Positions 10,053 to 21,129 of a DNA stretch of 21,129 nucleotides are shown here, piece by piece. The DNA is taken from positions 1 through 21,129 of the forward strand of contig JBHJMP010002720.1 of NCBI GenBank assembly GCA_043381765.1, read 5' to 3'. Source of the stretch: Collodictyon triciliatum (lineage: Eukaryota > CRuMs). Under the pieces are notes generated by a model, which was not told where the DNA came from, ran no database searches, and worked only from the letters and a program-made list of their open reading frames with translations. The position numbers and the translations under genes were made by a program. The number at the start of each line of letters is the position of its first letter. The stretch's first letter is position 1.

Positions 10053-10262
10053 TTTTTCTTTTTTCTTTTTTCTTTTTTCTTTTTTCTTTTTTCTTTTTTC
10101 TTTTTTCTTTTTTCTTTTGTTTTTGTTTTTGTTTTTGTTTTGTCTTTTTGTTTTCTTTCGTTTTGTTTTGTTTTGTTTTGTTTTGTTTTGTTTTGTTTTG
10201 TTTTGTTTTGTTTTGTTTTGTTTTGTTTTGTTTTGTTTTGTTTTGTTTTGTTTTGTTTTGTT
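10053..10262. repeat. Successive TTTTTTC, TTTTTG and TTTTG arrays
   Basis: Three homogeneous arrays follow one another: the 7-mer TTTTTTC to about 10118, four TTTTTG units to about 10140, and after a short junction about twenty TTTTG pentamers (about 10161-10260). They end 100 nt before the CoA-transferase ATG. The long Phe/Leu or Lys/Asn/Gln frames across them are artefacts. Confidence 0.95.
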
Positions 10263-10361
10263 TTTCTTTTTGGGTCTCCTGTAATGGAATGATGCATAAC
10301 AACATAAAACAAAAAAAAAGAAAGAAAGAAAGCAATTCAAGACCGAACCTCCTAGAAAAAA

Positions 10362-10506
10362 ATGCTGCGCTCTTCCCTCGGCAAACTCTGTCCTCCGCCA
10401 CTGCGCCAGTCTTCGATCCTGACTCGAACGATGCACCAAATCCCACCTCTGCGCTCTTCGCTGAGTAATATCTACGTTGCAGTCCCATTTATTTATTTTC
10501 TTCTTT

Positions 10507-10554
<48 letters not shown>

Positions 10555-13500
10555 NNNNNNNNNNNNNNNNNNNNNNNNNNNNNNNNNNNNNNNNNNNNNN
10601 NNNNNNNNNNNNNNNNNNNNNNNNNNNNNNNNNNNNNNNNNNNNNNNNNNNNNNNNNNNNNNNNNNNNNNNNNNNNNNNNNNNNNNNNNNNNNNNNNNNN
10701 NNNNNNNNNNNNNNNNNNNNNNNNNNNNNNNNNNNNNNNNNNNNNNNNNNNNNNNNNNNNNNNNNNNNNNNNNNNNNNNNNNNNNNNNNNNNNNNNNNNN
10801 NNNNNNNNNNNNNNNNNNNNNNNNNNNNNNNNNNNNNNNNNNNNNNNNNNNNNNNNNNNNNNNNNNNNNNNNNNNNNNNNNNNNNNNNNCTTTATTTATT
10901 TATTTATATATTTATATATTTATTTATTTATTTCTCTTTCTCTTTATTTATTTCTCTTTCTCTTTCTCTTTCTCTTTCTCTTTCTCTTTCTCTTTCTCTT
11001 TCTCTTTCTCTTTCTCTTTCTCTTTCTCTTTCTCTTTCTCTTTCTCTTTCTCTTTCTCTTTCTCTTTTTCGCGAGCCAAACAAAATCATTCTGCAACACA
11101 CAACCAATCACAAGTAAAATAAAAGAGCACCATATTATGCACTCTCTCCAGATAACAGGCCAAAGGTGATGCGAGCCGAGGACGCGGTTGATGTTATCAA
11201 AAGTGGCGACACGGTCTTTGTTCACACCGCCGCAGCCACACCGCAGGTTCTTCTCCGCGCCATGGCCGACCGAGCACCAGAACTGAAGGACGTCCAAGTA
11301 ATACTTTGTTTCTTGTCAGTTCTTGTATTTTGGTGCTCATCTGCATAATGTCGGACACGTATTAGGAGGCATTGCCATACATCATTCGTAAGAAAGATAC
11401 GATGGTGTCCTTTTCTAAGTTTCACAACACAAGATGGAGTGTTTATATATATATATATATAAAATAAAAATTGTTTCAGAAAAAATATTTACTTTTATTC
11501 AACTGAAACAGGTTTGCCACTTGCATATCGAAGGAGATGCCCCGCACGCAAAAGAGGAACTCGCTGGAAGCTTTCGTGATAACAACTTTTTCGTGGGAAA
11601 AAATCTTCGTAAAGTATGCAACATTTCAAAAACTCTTCATTTCTCATCAAATATATTAGTATATAGTCTTTTTTTTTTATTTTGTTTGAACTCCAGCCCT
11701 TCTGCACATTTATACATCTACTGGCATTTCGTATGTATAAATTGTTTCTCATTCAACTAGGCTGTAAATAGCGGACGAGCTGACTTCGTTCCAATTTTCT
11801 TGAGTGAAGTTCCGCGTCTGTTCTTACAAGGGGATATCCAGCTAGACGTTGCTCTTCTCTCTGGTATACATGCATAATCATAAATGTGTATAGAAAACGA
11901 TATTTTTTCATGGTGAAGTTTTATATATTTTATTTCTATGCAATTAATTTGTAAATATATGTGCGATTTAAAATAAAAAACCATAGTCTAGATGATTTTT
12001 TCTCAATATTAATTTTTTTTTATCGGAACAAGTATTTCAACTACCTCTTTATTTGATGTAGTATCACCACCCGACAAGCATGGTTATTGTTCATTGGGTA
12101 CTTCGGTGGACTGCAGTGCCGCTGCCGCTGCCACAGCAAAGACTGTTGTTGCTGTTGTGAACAAATACGTTCCAAGAACGTTTGGCCGCGGAATCATCCA
12201 TGTAAATTGGAAAAAAAACTGCTACTACTTTTTTTTTTGGTTGCTATTTTTTGCCAACAGTGCAATAACCCTGTCATTTCAAATAATACACTTAGATTTC
12301 CCAGTTTGATCGTATTGTTTACCACGACGAAAGACTGCCAATCCACTCAAATAAGGAAGAAACAACAGCAACTGAAAGCATCGGCCAGGTATTCATCTTG
12401 TACATGAAATTCTTTTTTATCTTTTGAAGCTGCCTTCGTTTACAATAATCTTCAGAAGATTATCAAACCATTTATCATTACGATTACAAGATTGCTACCG
12501 GCTTATATATGGTATCATAGCATATTGCTGAACTGGTAGAAGACGGTTCTTGTCTACAAATGGGCATCGGAGGAATTCCTGATGCAACTTTGAAACATCT
12601 GGTTGACAGAAAGGATCTTGGGGTCCATACAGAGATGTTTTCTGAGGTTGGTTGGCCGACAAAAAGTCATACCGCTAATTTTCGGAAATAAATTTTCACG
12701 GTCTCACTATTATTTTCAACAACTATATGTGAATTGCTTACTGTTCTCATTTATTTCCTTGATTGGCGGCAAGTTAATGTTTGAATGGCATGCGCTCATC
12801 ATCTTTTAATTTGATGTTATAGGGTGTCATTGAACTCGTTAAGCGAGGTGTCATCAATAATTTGAAAAAGTCTGTTATGCCTGGGAAAATGGTGGCATCC
12901 TTCTTAAGTAACCGTCATTCATATTCTTTTTATGCTCTCATTATTGTTTATAACATTTTATAATCATATTTCTTCAGTTTCTATGAATTTTTTTTACATC
13001 TATTAATATCTAAAAGAGAATATATATTGTGTTGATTGATGGGGTTCGTACCAGCGAAAAATCTCATTATTCAAGATGCTTAACTTCCAATTCATTAATC
13101 AGTTGGTTCGCAAGAATTGTATGACTTTGTTGATGACAATCCCATCCTTGGTAAGACTTTATTCGCGTGGTATACACACCAACCATGAATTCATACAAAG
13201 CATAAAAAATGAATGGAATAGTCTTAGGATATTGTGTAATTTAAAACATTAAGTATTCTCATTGTTGCTGCATTTGTGTTTATATTTACATATATGTACA
13301 TATACACATATACAATAGTGCACTCATAACTATTGCCATATATTATTCTCAACCGCATAGATATGTTTGCCTCCAACTGGGTAAACGACCCTGCTGTCAT
13401 CCGACAGAACGACAAGGTTGTTGCCATCAACAGTGCCATCGAAGTGGATCTAACAGGGCAAGTATGTGCTGACAGCATCGGAACACAAATTTACTCTGGC

Positions 13501-14109
13501 ATTGGCGGCCAAGTTGACTTTGAACGAGGTGCTGCGTTGAGTCGGGGAGGAAAGCCCGTCATTGGTTTGTCTCTTTGAAAATCAGATACTTTATTCAATC
13601 ACAAGGATAATCATCATCCTACAATCTTTCGTTCTATAAAAAAAAAATACATGTTTTATTCTTTTTGGCCTTGTGAAAGGTTGGTTTCGTTAATCTTTGC
13701 AAATATGCCTTACACACGACTTTCATTTTAAACAAACAACAACAGCTAAAAAATAAATAAAAAAGAGTAGAACTTTAACAATATACTCTTCGCAGCTCTT
13801 CCCGCACGCACACAAAAGGGATTGCCTCGCATTGTTCCTTTCTTGAAACCGGGGGGTAAGAGATTATAATGTCCTTCTCACAAAGTTAACGTCACATTTT
13901 TCATCACAATTGATAAATAACCTTCCTATTCTGCTCCAGCTGGTGTTGTGACAAGCCGTGCGCACGTCCATTGGGTTGTAACAGAGTACGGGAAAGCCTA
14001 TCTCTTTGGAAAGAATATCCGCCAGCGCGCTGAGGCTCTCATCAACATTGCCCACCCAGAAGACCGTGATGCGCTCCGTGCATATGCAAAGACCAACCTT
14101 CATTTGTAA
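10362..14109 (+). CDS. Acetyl-CoA hydrolase/transferase family: probable mitochondrial acetate:succinate CoA-transferase, 456 aa, 12 exons
   Basis: Family members move CoA between acetyl-CoA and succinate (or a related acid), releasing acetate. Exons: 10362-10464, 11152-11297, 11512-11613, 11761-11863, 12062-12201, 12305-12388, 12521-12646, 12823-12907, 13103-13150, 13361-13564, 13796-13855, 13940-14109 (1371 nt, all phases consistent). Exon 1 encodes a presequence-like start, MLRSSLGKLCPPPLRQ, rich in Arg/Ser/Leu with no acidic residue; a TAG lies in frame just upstream. Intron 1 carries the repeat and assembly gap. The body shows AEDAVDVIKSGDTVFVHTAA, the glycine-rich GIGGIPDA (241-248), HTEMFSEG with Glu264 as the likely CoA-thioester-forming residue, GQVDFERGAALSRGGKPVIA and a C-terminal VTEYGKAYLFGKNIRQRAEA. 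The length is nearer the short (4-hydroxybutyrate CoA-transferase / ASCT1B-like) members than yeast Ach1. Substrate assignment is inference. With succinyl-CoA synthetase it would yield ATP. Confidence 0.95.
10502..11067. repeat. TTTC array, assembly gap, TTTA and TTTCTC arrays in CoA-transferase intron 1
   Basis: A TTTC array runs into 335 Ns (10555-10889). Beyond the gap are TTTA units with TATA interruptions (about 10890-10932) and a long TTTCTC array (to about 11067). The gap is therefore inside a pyrimidine microsatellite and its true length is unknown. The array lies between the presequence exon and the first body exon of the CoA-transferase gene. Confidence 0.95.
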
Positions 14110-14226
14110 CCTCAAAGAATCCCTTGTTTTCAAGTCCAGAGACGCTTGGAATGAAATATGGATTTATCAATCTTTTTCAACAGGAGCAACTCTTGCTTCC
14201 TAACTGTCATGGAAGCGTATAAATCG

Positions 14227-14232
14227 AATAAA
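14227..14232 (+). terminator. AATAAA polyadenylation signal of the CoA-transferase gene
   Basis: AATAAA begins 118 nt after the stop codon (14107-14109) and precedes the start of the next gene model by about 130 nt. It is the first canonical signal after the gene. The assignment is by position and sequence only. Confidence 0.55.
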
Positions 14233-14364
14233 CAACGGCTCATGTTTCCGGCTGGTTGTTCTTGTCCTTTTCCAAGAGTATGATTTGAAACGGATACGTT
14301 TTGAATGAAATAACTTAAAAAAAACCCCTTTTCTATTCAATCTTTGCGTCATTTAATATTTTTC

Positions 14365-15527
14365 ATGGCCCCTGCTCCTCTGGTATGTTAACTCTAACTC
14401 ATTGTGCGAGTCATGGGTTCCCTGTTTCAGTCACCGTTCGTTTAATCAGTAGTTTCCGCTGTACCGCACTCCCATCTAATCATACAATCAACCAACTCTT
14501 TTTTTTTTTAAAAAAAAAAAAACTATTTGATATTTGTTAAAACTCGAGGCGTTCAAGTGACATATTTATTTTCTCTCAAATGTTGAATCTATAAAAGCAA
14601 AAAGAAAAAATTGGCGGGGGTTCGGTAGGTAATTTCGCAAACTGGGGCAAAGTTGTGCTTTATCATCTTTTTTTCCGCATGTTTTTTTTTTAGATATATA
14701 TGCAGTATTGGAGCACGGAATACAAAGCTAATCATGGGCTGACATATGGATTTTCCCTCTTCTACAACTTCAACCAAGGTTTTCACAAGCTTCCAGGGCA
14801 CACACAGCCGCTAGATGTATTCTCTATCTGCGCCCGGTGCAATATGCTCTTAATTTTCATAAATATTGTATTATCTGTTTTTGTTTCTTGGAAGAGTTAC
14901 CTATACTCACAAACAAATTCGCTATGGGGATATGTTGTTTGTTTATCTATTTTCCTATTTAACCGCTGCTTTAAATGACGGCGAGGGAAGTCAAGATAAC
15001 ATAGGAAAGGGAACAGTTTGCCAATACCTTTGGCAGTTATCGAGGTCACAGGCCGCGCAGAATTGCAGATGATTTTTTTAAAACCTTTGCACTTTGTTTG
15101 CATCCTATCATTGCTTCGTGCCTTAATCACGTATGATGACCGGATTTATTTACATGAATTCTGTTTATTAAAAAAAAAAAAAAAGGAGATGAAGGATATT
15201 GGCAGCAGATGGTGAAGTGACCAATCACAATCTTTTTATTATTATCGCCAACAAGAACAAAAACAATGTATGAATGAATAAAAAGCCATGTAAATGCCAA
15301 ATAATCATTCGCTACTCCGTCCAGTGTATTTCCCTCCAACTAAAAACAACCTAATGGGTTTTTTTCTTACATGTCTATTCACACCCCGCTCTGTTCGCAC
15401 TTCCTTTCTGCAGCCCAAAACCGACCATGTTCCTCTCGAAACTAGAAAAGGTATGAATAAAATAGCCTTTTGCGACCATCTTATCGCTTTTCATCGCGCG
15501 TGCTCGCTGCCGCACGCAGAAGCGTGA
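14365..15527 (+). CDS. Small unrecognised protein, about 99 aa, five-exon model
   Basis: I do not recognise this protein. Proposed exons: 14365-14382, 14694-14816, 15017-15130, 15414-15450, 15520-15527 (300 nt, phases consistent). In its favour: the start ATGGCCCCTGCTCCTCTG is followed by GTATGT; exon 2 follows a long T tract ending in TAG; exon 4 follows TTTCTGCAG and ends at AAAG before GTATGA; exon 5 completes a glutamate codon and ends GCG-TGA. The product starts MAPAPLIYMQYWSTEYKANH and is rich in aromatics. The middle (about 48-75) contains SYRGHRPRRIADDFF, then a short hydrophobic stretch ALCLHPIIASCL. The tail is HPKTDHVPLETRKEA. The weakest junction is the exon 3 acceptor: an alternative AG at 15003-15004 would add four residues (EREQ), and the pyrimidine tract is poor. 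It lies between the CoA-transferase and methyltransferase genes on the same strand. Confidence 0.55.
14499..14522. repeat. T11-A13 perfect inverted repeat
   Basis: Eleven T residues are followed directly by thirteen A residues, inside intron 1 of the small gene. It can form a loop-poor hairpin and is a typical slippage-prone site. No function is evident. Confidence 0.85.
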
Positions 15528-15583
15528 TTGTTCGATGCCGCAACCTCATTGAGTGGAAAAACGAGTCAGTCGAATATCACTGT

Positions 15584-15691
15584 TTGTGTTTTTGTGTTTT
15601 TGTGTTTTTGTGTTTTTGTGTTTTTGTGTTTTTGTGTTTTTGTGTTTTTTGTTTTTTTGTTTTTTTGTTTTTTTTTTGTTTTTTTTTTTTT

Positions 15692-15777
<86 letters not shown>

Positions 15778-16257
15778 NNNNNNNNNNNNNNNNNNNNNNN
15801 NNNNNNNNNNNNNNNNNNNNNNNNNNNNNNNNNNNNNNNNNNNNNNNNNNNNNNNNNNNNNNNNNNNNNNNNNNNNNNNNNNNNNNNNNNNNNNNNNNNN
15901 NNNNNNNNNNNNNNNNNNNNNNNNNNNNNNNNNNNNNNNNNNNNNNNNNNNNNNNNNNNNNNNNNNNNNNNNNNNNNNNNNNNNNNNNNNNNNNNNNNNN
16001 NNNNNNNNNNNNNNNNNNNNNNNNNNNNNNNNNNNNNNNNNNNNNNNNNNNNNNNNNNNNNNNNNNNNNNNNNNNNNNNNNNNNNNNNNNNNNNNNNNNN
16101 NNNNNNNNNNNNNNNNNNNNNNNNNNNNNNNNNNNNNNNNNNNNNNNNNNNNNNNNNNNNNNNNNNNNNNNNNNNNNNNNNNNNNNNNNNNNNNNNNNGT
16201 TTTTTTGTTTTTTTGTTTTTTTGTTTTTTTGTTTTTTTTGTTTTTGTTTTTTTTGTT
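15584..16257. repeat. TGTTTTTG array, poly-T, assembly gap, GTTTTTT array
   Basis: An octamer array (TGTTTTTG, to about 15650) degenerates into G-interrupted T runs and then an unbroken poly-T from about 15692 into 421 Ns (15778-16198). The far side resumes as about seven GTTTTTT units (16199-16257). This region separates the small gene from the methyltransferase gene, so its promoter lies in or just beyond the repeat. Confidence 0.95.
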
Positions 16258-16332
16258 TGAATCATATAATATTCAGAGGTTCTCCAAAACATCAACTTTC
16301 CAAAACTAAAATAAATATAATAAACATAAACA

Positions 16333-18412
<2,080 letters not shown>

Positions 18413-18438
18413 GGCCAAAGGAGGTACCTCACTCGAAA

Positions 18439-18444
18439 AATAAA
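18439..18444 (+). terminator. AATAAA polyadenylation signal of the methyltransferase gene
   Basis: AATAAA begins 27 nt after the TGA at 18410-18412. The position fits a short 3' UTR. No other + strand gene lies downstream in the window. Confidence 0.6.
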
Positions 18445-19221
18445 GCAAGTGCTGGGACAATATTTGCTGTCGGAGCATGTCGAAGACTCTGCCTATGGAC
18501 GTTTTATTTCAGTTTTTTTTTTTTGAAAACAATTAATTTGCATTAATCATTCAGAAGCTTTGATAATAATCATAATGAGAATACTAATAAAATTCGCTGG
18601 CTTGATATGAGAAGATATTTGAAATCTTGTTTCTTGTTTCTTGCCTTGTTTTTGTTTTTTTGGTACGCATCCCGGCGATATCACCTTGTGGAGCTCTATT
18701 TCTCTCATGCATCAATTTTCTGAATGATGTTCTACTGGTTTGCATCGAAAATACCATTTTATGTATTTACTTATTTACTCATCACTTTAATTCTAATTAA
18801 ACGCAAAGGATGTTCATATTTTTTTTAACCGAGTGAAAATATATATAAAGAGCAGCAAAAGCTACGATTTTTTAAAAGGTCGTACAATACTTTGGCAAGT
18901 TGGTTGAGTGGTCAAAATCTCTTGTTATATTGCAACATTTATTAAACATAAGTACTGATAGGAACAAATACATATTTTATTTGGCTACCCCTTCTCTTTG
19001 CTATGCATTTCCCACTCGTTTCGATTTACGTATGCAAACGTCTGTGTTTATGTCAATATTTAAGAAAATTGTTTGTTTTTTCAGCCATGAATATTTCATC
19101 TGCTAATTTCGGAATCGCCTATTTTTTTTATTATAATATAAAGAAATATATAATAACATACAGCAACTTTAAATCAGCAAACAAAAGATAAAGAAAGAAA
19201 GAAATTTCATGGAGCTATTGG
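18445..19221. other. Convergent intergenic spacer (methyltransferase / ELP5 3' ends)
   Basis: This is AT-rich sequence between two tail-to-tail genes. It has short T runs (for example 18511-18524) and short frames that lack splice or family support. I see no gene, RNA gene or mobile element here. Confidence 0.6.
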
Positions 19222-19227
19222 TTTATT
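19222..19227 (-). terminator. AATAAA polyadenylation signal of ELP5 (- strand)
   Basis: TTTATT on the + strand reads AATAAA on the - strand, starting 7 nt after the ELP5 stop codon (19236-19234). The very short spacing implies a 3' UTR of only a few tens of nucleotides. Confidence 0.6.
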
Positions 19228-19233
19228 GAATTT

Positions 19234-20951
19234 TCAAATATCTAAATCGTCGTCGGGGTCATCATCCATTTCTCCAGAGTCTTCAGGCTCGACATAAATA
19301 AGATTTTGGCCGCCCTGTTGTAAGATACCATTAAAATAATTACACAGCATCGAAGGATATATTATAAGCTGACAGCATTTTATTTCACATCGTTTAAATT
19401 GAAACCTGGTGTTCATATGGCAATATCGTTTGTTCCCTGGCTTTTTGTTCACTCGACGTCAACTGGTCAGTAGAGCCCTTCTCAAAAGCAAAGAATGTCA
19501 AATAATGTGCAGAAGCGAATATCACTTTATCAAAAGACGATTCGATAAAATATGAAATGCTGTTAATAAAAATGAAACAAAGAAAAGAAGTAAAAGGGAG
19601 AAACCAATCAACTATACAATCATAATGTATTAAAAAAAAACCTTCTGCTCCACTGGCAGCGTTTTCTTCCTTTCTTTTTTCGTGACAGAAACTTTTCCTT
19701 TCTCGTTCACGATGCATTCCTCGATCTAATAATTATATATCAAGCAATACAATAGAGATTAGTCAGAAAAAATAGCTTTTCAAAGTAAAGCACTTTCATA
19801 CATCTTACATAAAGGTAATACTCATGAAAATCTACAAGAAAACAACAAGTTTATGCCAAATCGAAACAAATAAAGGCAGTATATCCCTTCATATTTGATT
19901 TGATCAAATCAGTGCTTAACTCCAAGCAATTGATTGAATTACGTACCAGCCGTAGAGCTTTTGACGAGTTTTTAAGCTGTAATATTTCACAATGGAAATT
20001 GGGGCTGGATGGACCATCGTGGCTAGGCTGGATTGAAATAGCGTAGTTGACCACCTTTTCGATCGACTCGTTGATTCCAGATTGCGACGGATGGTCCAGA
20101 TGCATGAATATGCCAACAGCTTGTCGTTTCAATTCGATTTATGATTAGGGTAGTGTATTTATATTTGGAAATAGTTTGGATAAAAATTACGAATAAAGGG
20201 CAGTATTTTCCCTAAAAATCGAACGAATGTTGATAGCCCTTTATTCATAATCAATTCGCTCGTTGAATCAAATACCGTTAAGGTGTCACGAGTCCCTAGA
20301 TAGTATGTTTGATATTATTTTTCCCCCTTTTTCTTTCAAAGTGTGTGGGAAAAAAAAAGAAAGTTAATTCAAATTAATCTATTCCCTAAAATTGACCAGC
20401 ATGGAAAATATTATGATTGAGGGCTTAGTCATAGCATCAAACAAATAGATGGTTAGAGAAATAAGAAATTGTGAATTATGAGAACCTTCAGAGTGCGCTT
20501 TGATCTTTTTGGTAAGCAGGTCTAATGTTTCATCAACCGAAATGAATTCGTATGAACCTATCGTTTTCTTCATATATATCGAGGGCCATGCGTGTGTTTG
20601 TAAATATTTTAGTCAAATTTACATCTATTAGAATTTATCGACCACATTCTTGTTGAGAAACTTTGAAGTTATTACATAGTTTTCATTCAAGTATTCTTTG
20701 TCAGCTTCCAATGAGAACGAATCGAGCACATGTATCTTTTTTCTCTGAAACAGATAGAAGCTATATTAGTTAATTGATAGATATGTTATTGTATCCCTAG
20801 TAATTAAATAGACTGTGTGAACGACTTAAAAAAGAAGTAAGTTTAGTATAATGTCAACACCTGCTCAGGCGTCACTGAAGATTTAGCTCCCAGAAAAGAG
20901 TCAGAAAGCCATTCAGCAATGTTCGATGAAAAAGAAACAAAAACTATCTTT
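19234..20951 (-). CDS. ELP5: Elongator complex protein 5 (ELP5), 5' end missing beyond the window
   Basis: ELP5 belongs to the Elp4-Elp5-Elp6 RecA-like ring of Elongator, which modifies wobble uridines in tRNA. Seven exons are seen, in transcript order: 20951-20861, 20744-20646, 20567-20486, 20119-19947, 19725-19642, 19480-19406, 19314-19234; they give 227 residues to the stop with consistent phases. The diagnostic part is the tail: LTSSEQKAREQTILPYEHQ, then GGQNLIYVEPEDSG and the acidic end DDDPDDDLDI. It matches the human ELP5 pattern (AR..LILPF, I.YEPD, DPDDDLDI). Upstream, FISVDETLDLL corresponds to the conserved strand-helix with the DS/DE motif, and AVGIFMHLDHP to the next core strand. 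About 70-80 N-terminal residues are missing, past the TACA repeat. The donor after 20646 (GTGGTC) could instead be three bases further on (GTCGAT), adding one residue. Exons 20567-20486 and 20744-20646 have the least certain boundaries. Confidence 0.88.
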
Positions 20952-21033
20952 CTATGGGAATAGTTCCCCCAAAAAAAAATACACTGGTGTAAGCATTTTT
21001 GAAAGGTAATTTCAATAAAAAAAATACCATTTG

Positions 21034-21129
21034 ACATACATACATACATACATACATACATACATACATACATACATACATACATACATACATACATACA
21101 TACATACATACATACATACATACATACAT
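21034..21129. repeat. TACA tetranucleotide array at the right edge
   Basis: About 24 units of TACA (TGTA on the other strand) run to the end of the window without interruption. On the ELP5 strand it precedes the first visible acceptor (at 20952-20953), so it is in the 5' intron of ELP5. The Met-Tyr-Val-Cys frames through it are artefacts. Confidence 0.97.

Larger units (their letters stand above)
9151..10361. promoter_or_regulatory. Divergent upstream region shared by lpxA (-) and the CoA-transferase gene (+)
   Basis: The two start codons (9150 on -, 10362 on +) face away from each other across 1.2 kb with no supported gene. The stretch holds a T/G array against lpxA, a more GC-rich block at about 9600-9780 with two CACGTCAC copies, another GC-richer block at about 9860-10010, and T-rich arrays up to 10262. 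It should contain both promoters, either as one bidirectional unit or as two separate ones. Transcription start sites cannot be placed. Confidence 0.6.

Noticed and set aside
9792-10488. Long frames on both strands across 9.8-10.5 kb
   Set aside because: Most residues come from the TTTTTTC and TTTTG arrays. The non-repetitive part (9792-10010) shows no family motif.
14589-14801. Minus-strand frame (VKTLVEVVEEGKSICQP)
   Set aside because: Plausible composition, but the plus strand has a T-tract/TAG acceptor, a GTATGT donor upstream and phase-compatible partners. The minus frame has no partner exon.
14866-15072. Plus-strand frame including RVTYTHKQIRYGDMLFVYLF
   Set aside because: It could be joined to exon 2 of the small gene by an earlier donor at 14779, but it then excludes the well-bounded exons at 15414-15450 and 15520-15527. 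Kept only as an alternative.
20843-21129. Met-Tyr-Val-Cys repeat protein on the minus strand
   Set aside because: Translation of the TACA microsatellite at the window edge, in the 5' intron of ELP5.

Overview
This is a nuclear, intron-dense, AT-rich eukaryotic window, probably from a protist. Reading both strands through splice sites gives six genes. Each complete exon set keeps its reading frame across all junctions. In five of the six the product can be recognised by family. Introns are mostly about 70-320 nt, GT-AG, with loose donor sequences. Introns and intergenic stretches carry very large microsatellites, and two of these end in assembly gaps (Ns at 10555-10889 and 15778-16198). RasGEF genes with this layout (short helical N-terminal motif, REM, CDC25) are common in Amoebozoa, so an amoebozoan such as a slime mould is a reasonable guess. 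A rhizarian or another protist cannot be excluded from sequence alone.

Layout. 1-388: ATT-rich microsatellite and the upstream region of gene 1. 389-6110 (+): a complete 21-exon RasGEF of 711 residues, with a 21-nt microexon and one GC-AG intron. 6111-6777: tail-to-tail spacer. 6778-9150 (-): a complete 9-exon lpxA homologue of 332 residues, with a mitochondrial-type presequence on its first exon. 9151-10361: head-to-head promoter region filled with T-rich arrays and two identical CACGTCAC motifs. 10362-14109 (+): a complete 12-exon acetate:succinate/acetyl-CoA CoA-transferase of 456 residues, also with a presequence on its own first exon. 14365-15527 (+): a small, unrecognised, five-exon gene model of 99 residues. 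15528-16332: repeat, gap and the upstream region of the next gene. 16333-18412 (+): a 5-exon class I SAM-dependent methyltransferase. 18413-19233: tail-to-tail spacer. 19234-20951 (-): the 3' seven coding exons of ELP5, an Elongator subunit. Its first exon(s) lie beyond the right edge, past a TACA microsatellite.

How the genes fit together. The central divergent pair encodes two enzymes predicted to act in mitochondria: LpxA (first acyltransferase of lipid A synthesis) and an acetate-forming CoA-transferase. They share one upstream region. The remaining genes (Ras signalling, tRNA wobble modification, a methyltransferase of unknown substrate) show no functional link to them. The most notable item is the intron-containing, presequence-bearing lpxA, which rules out simple bacterial contamination.
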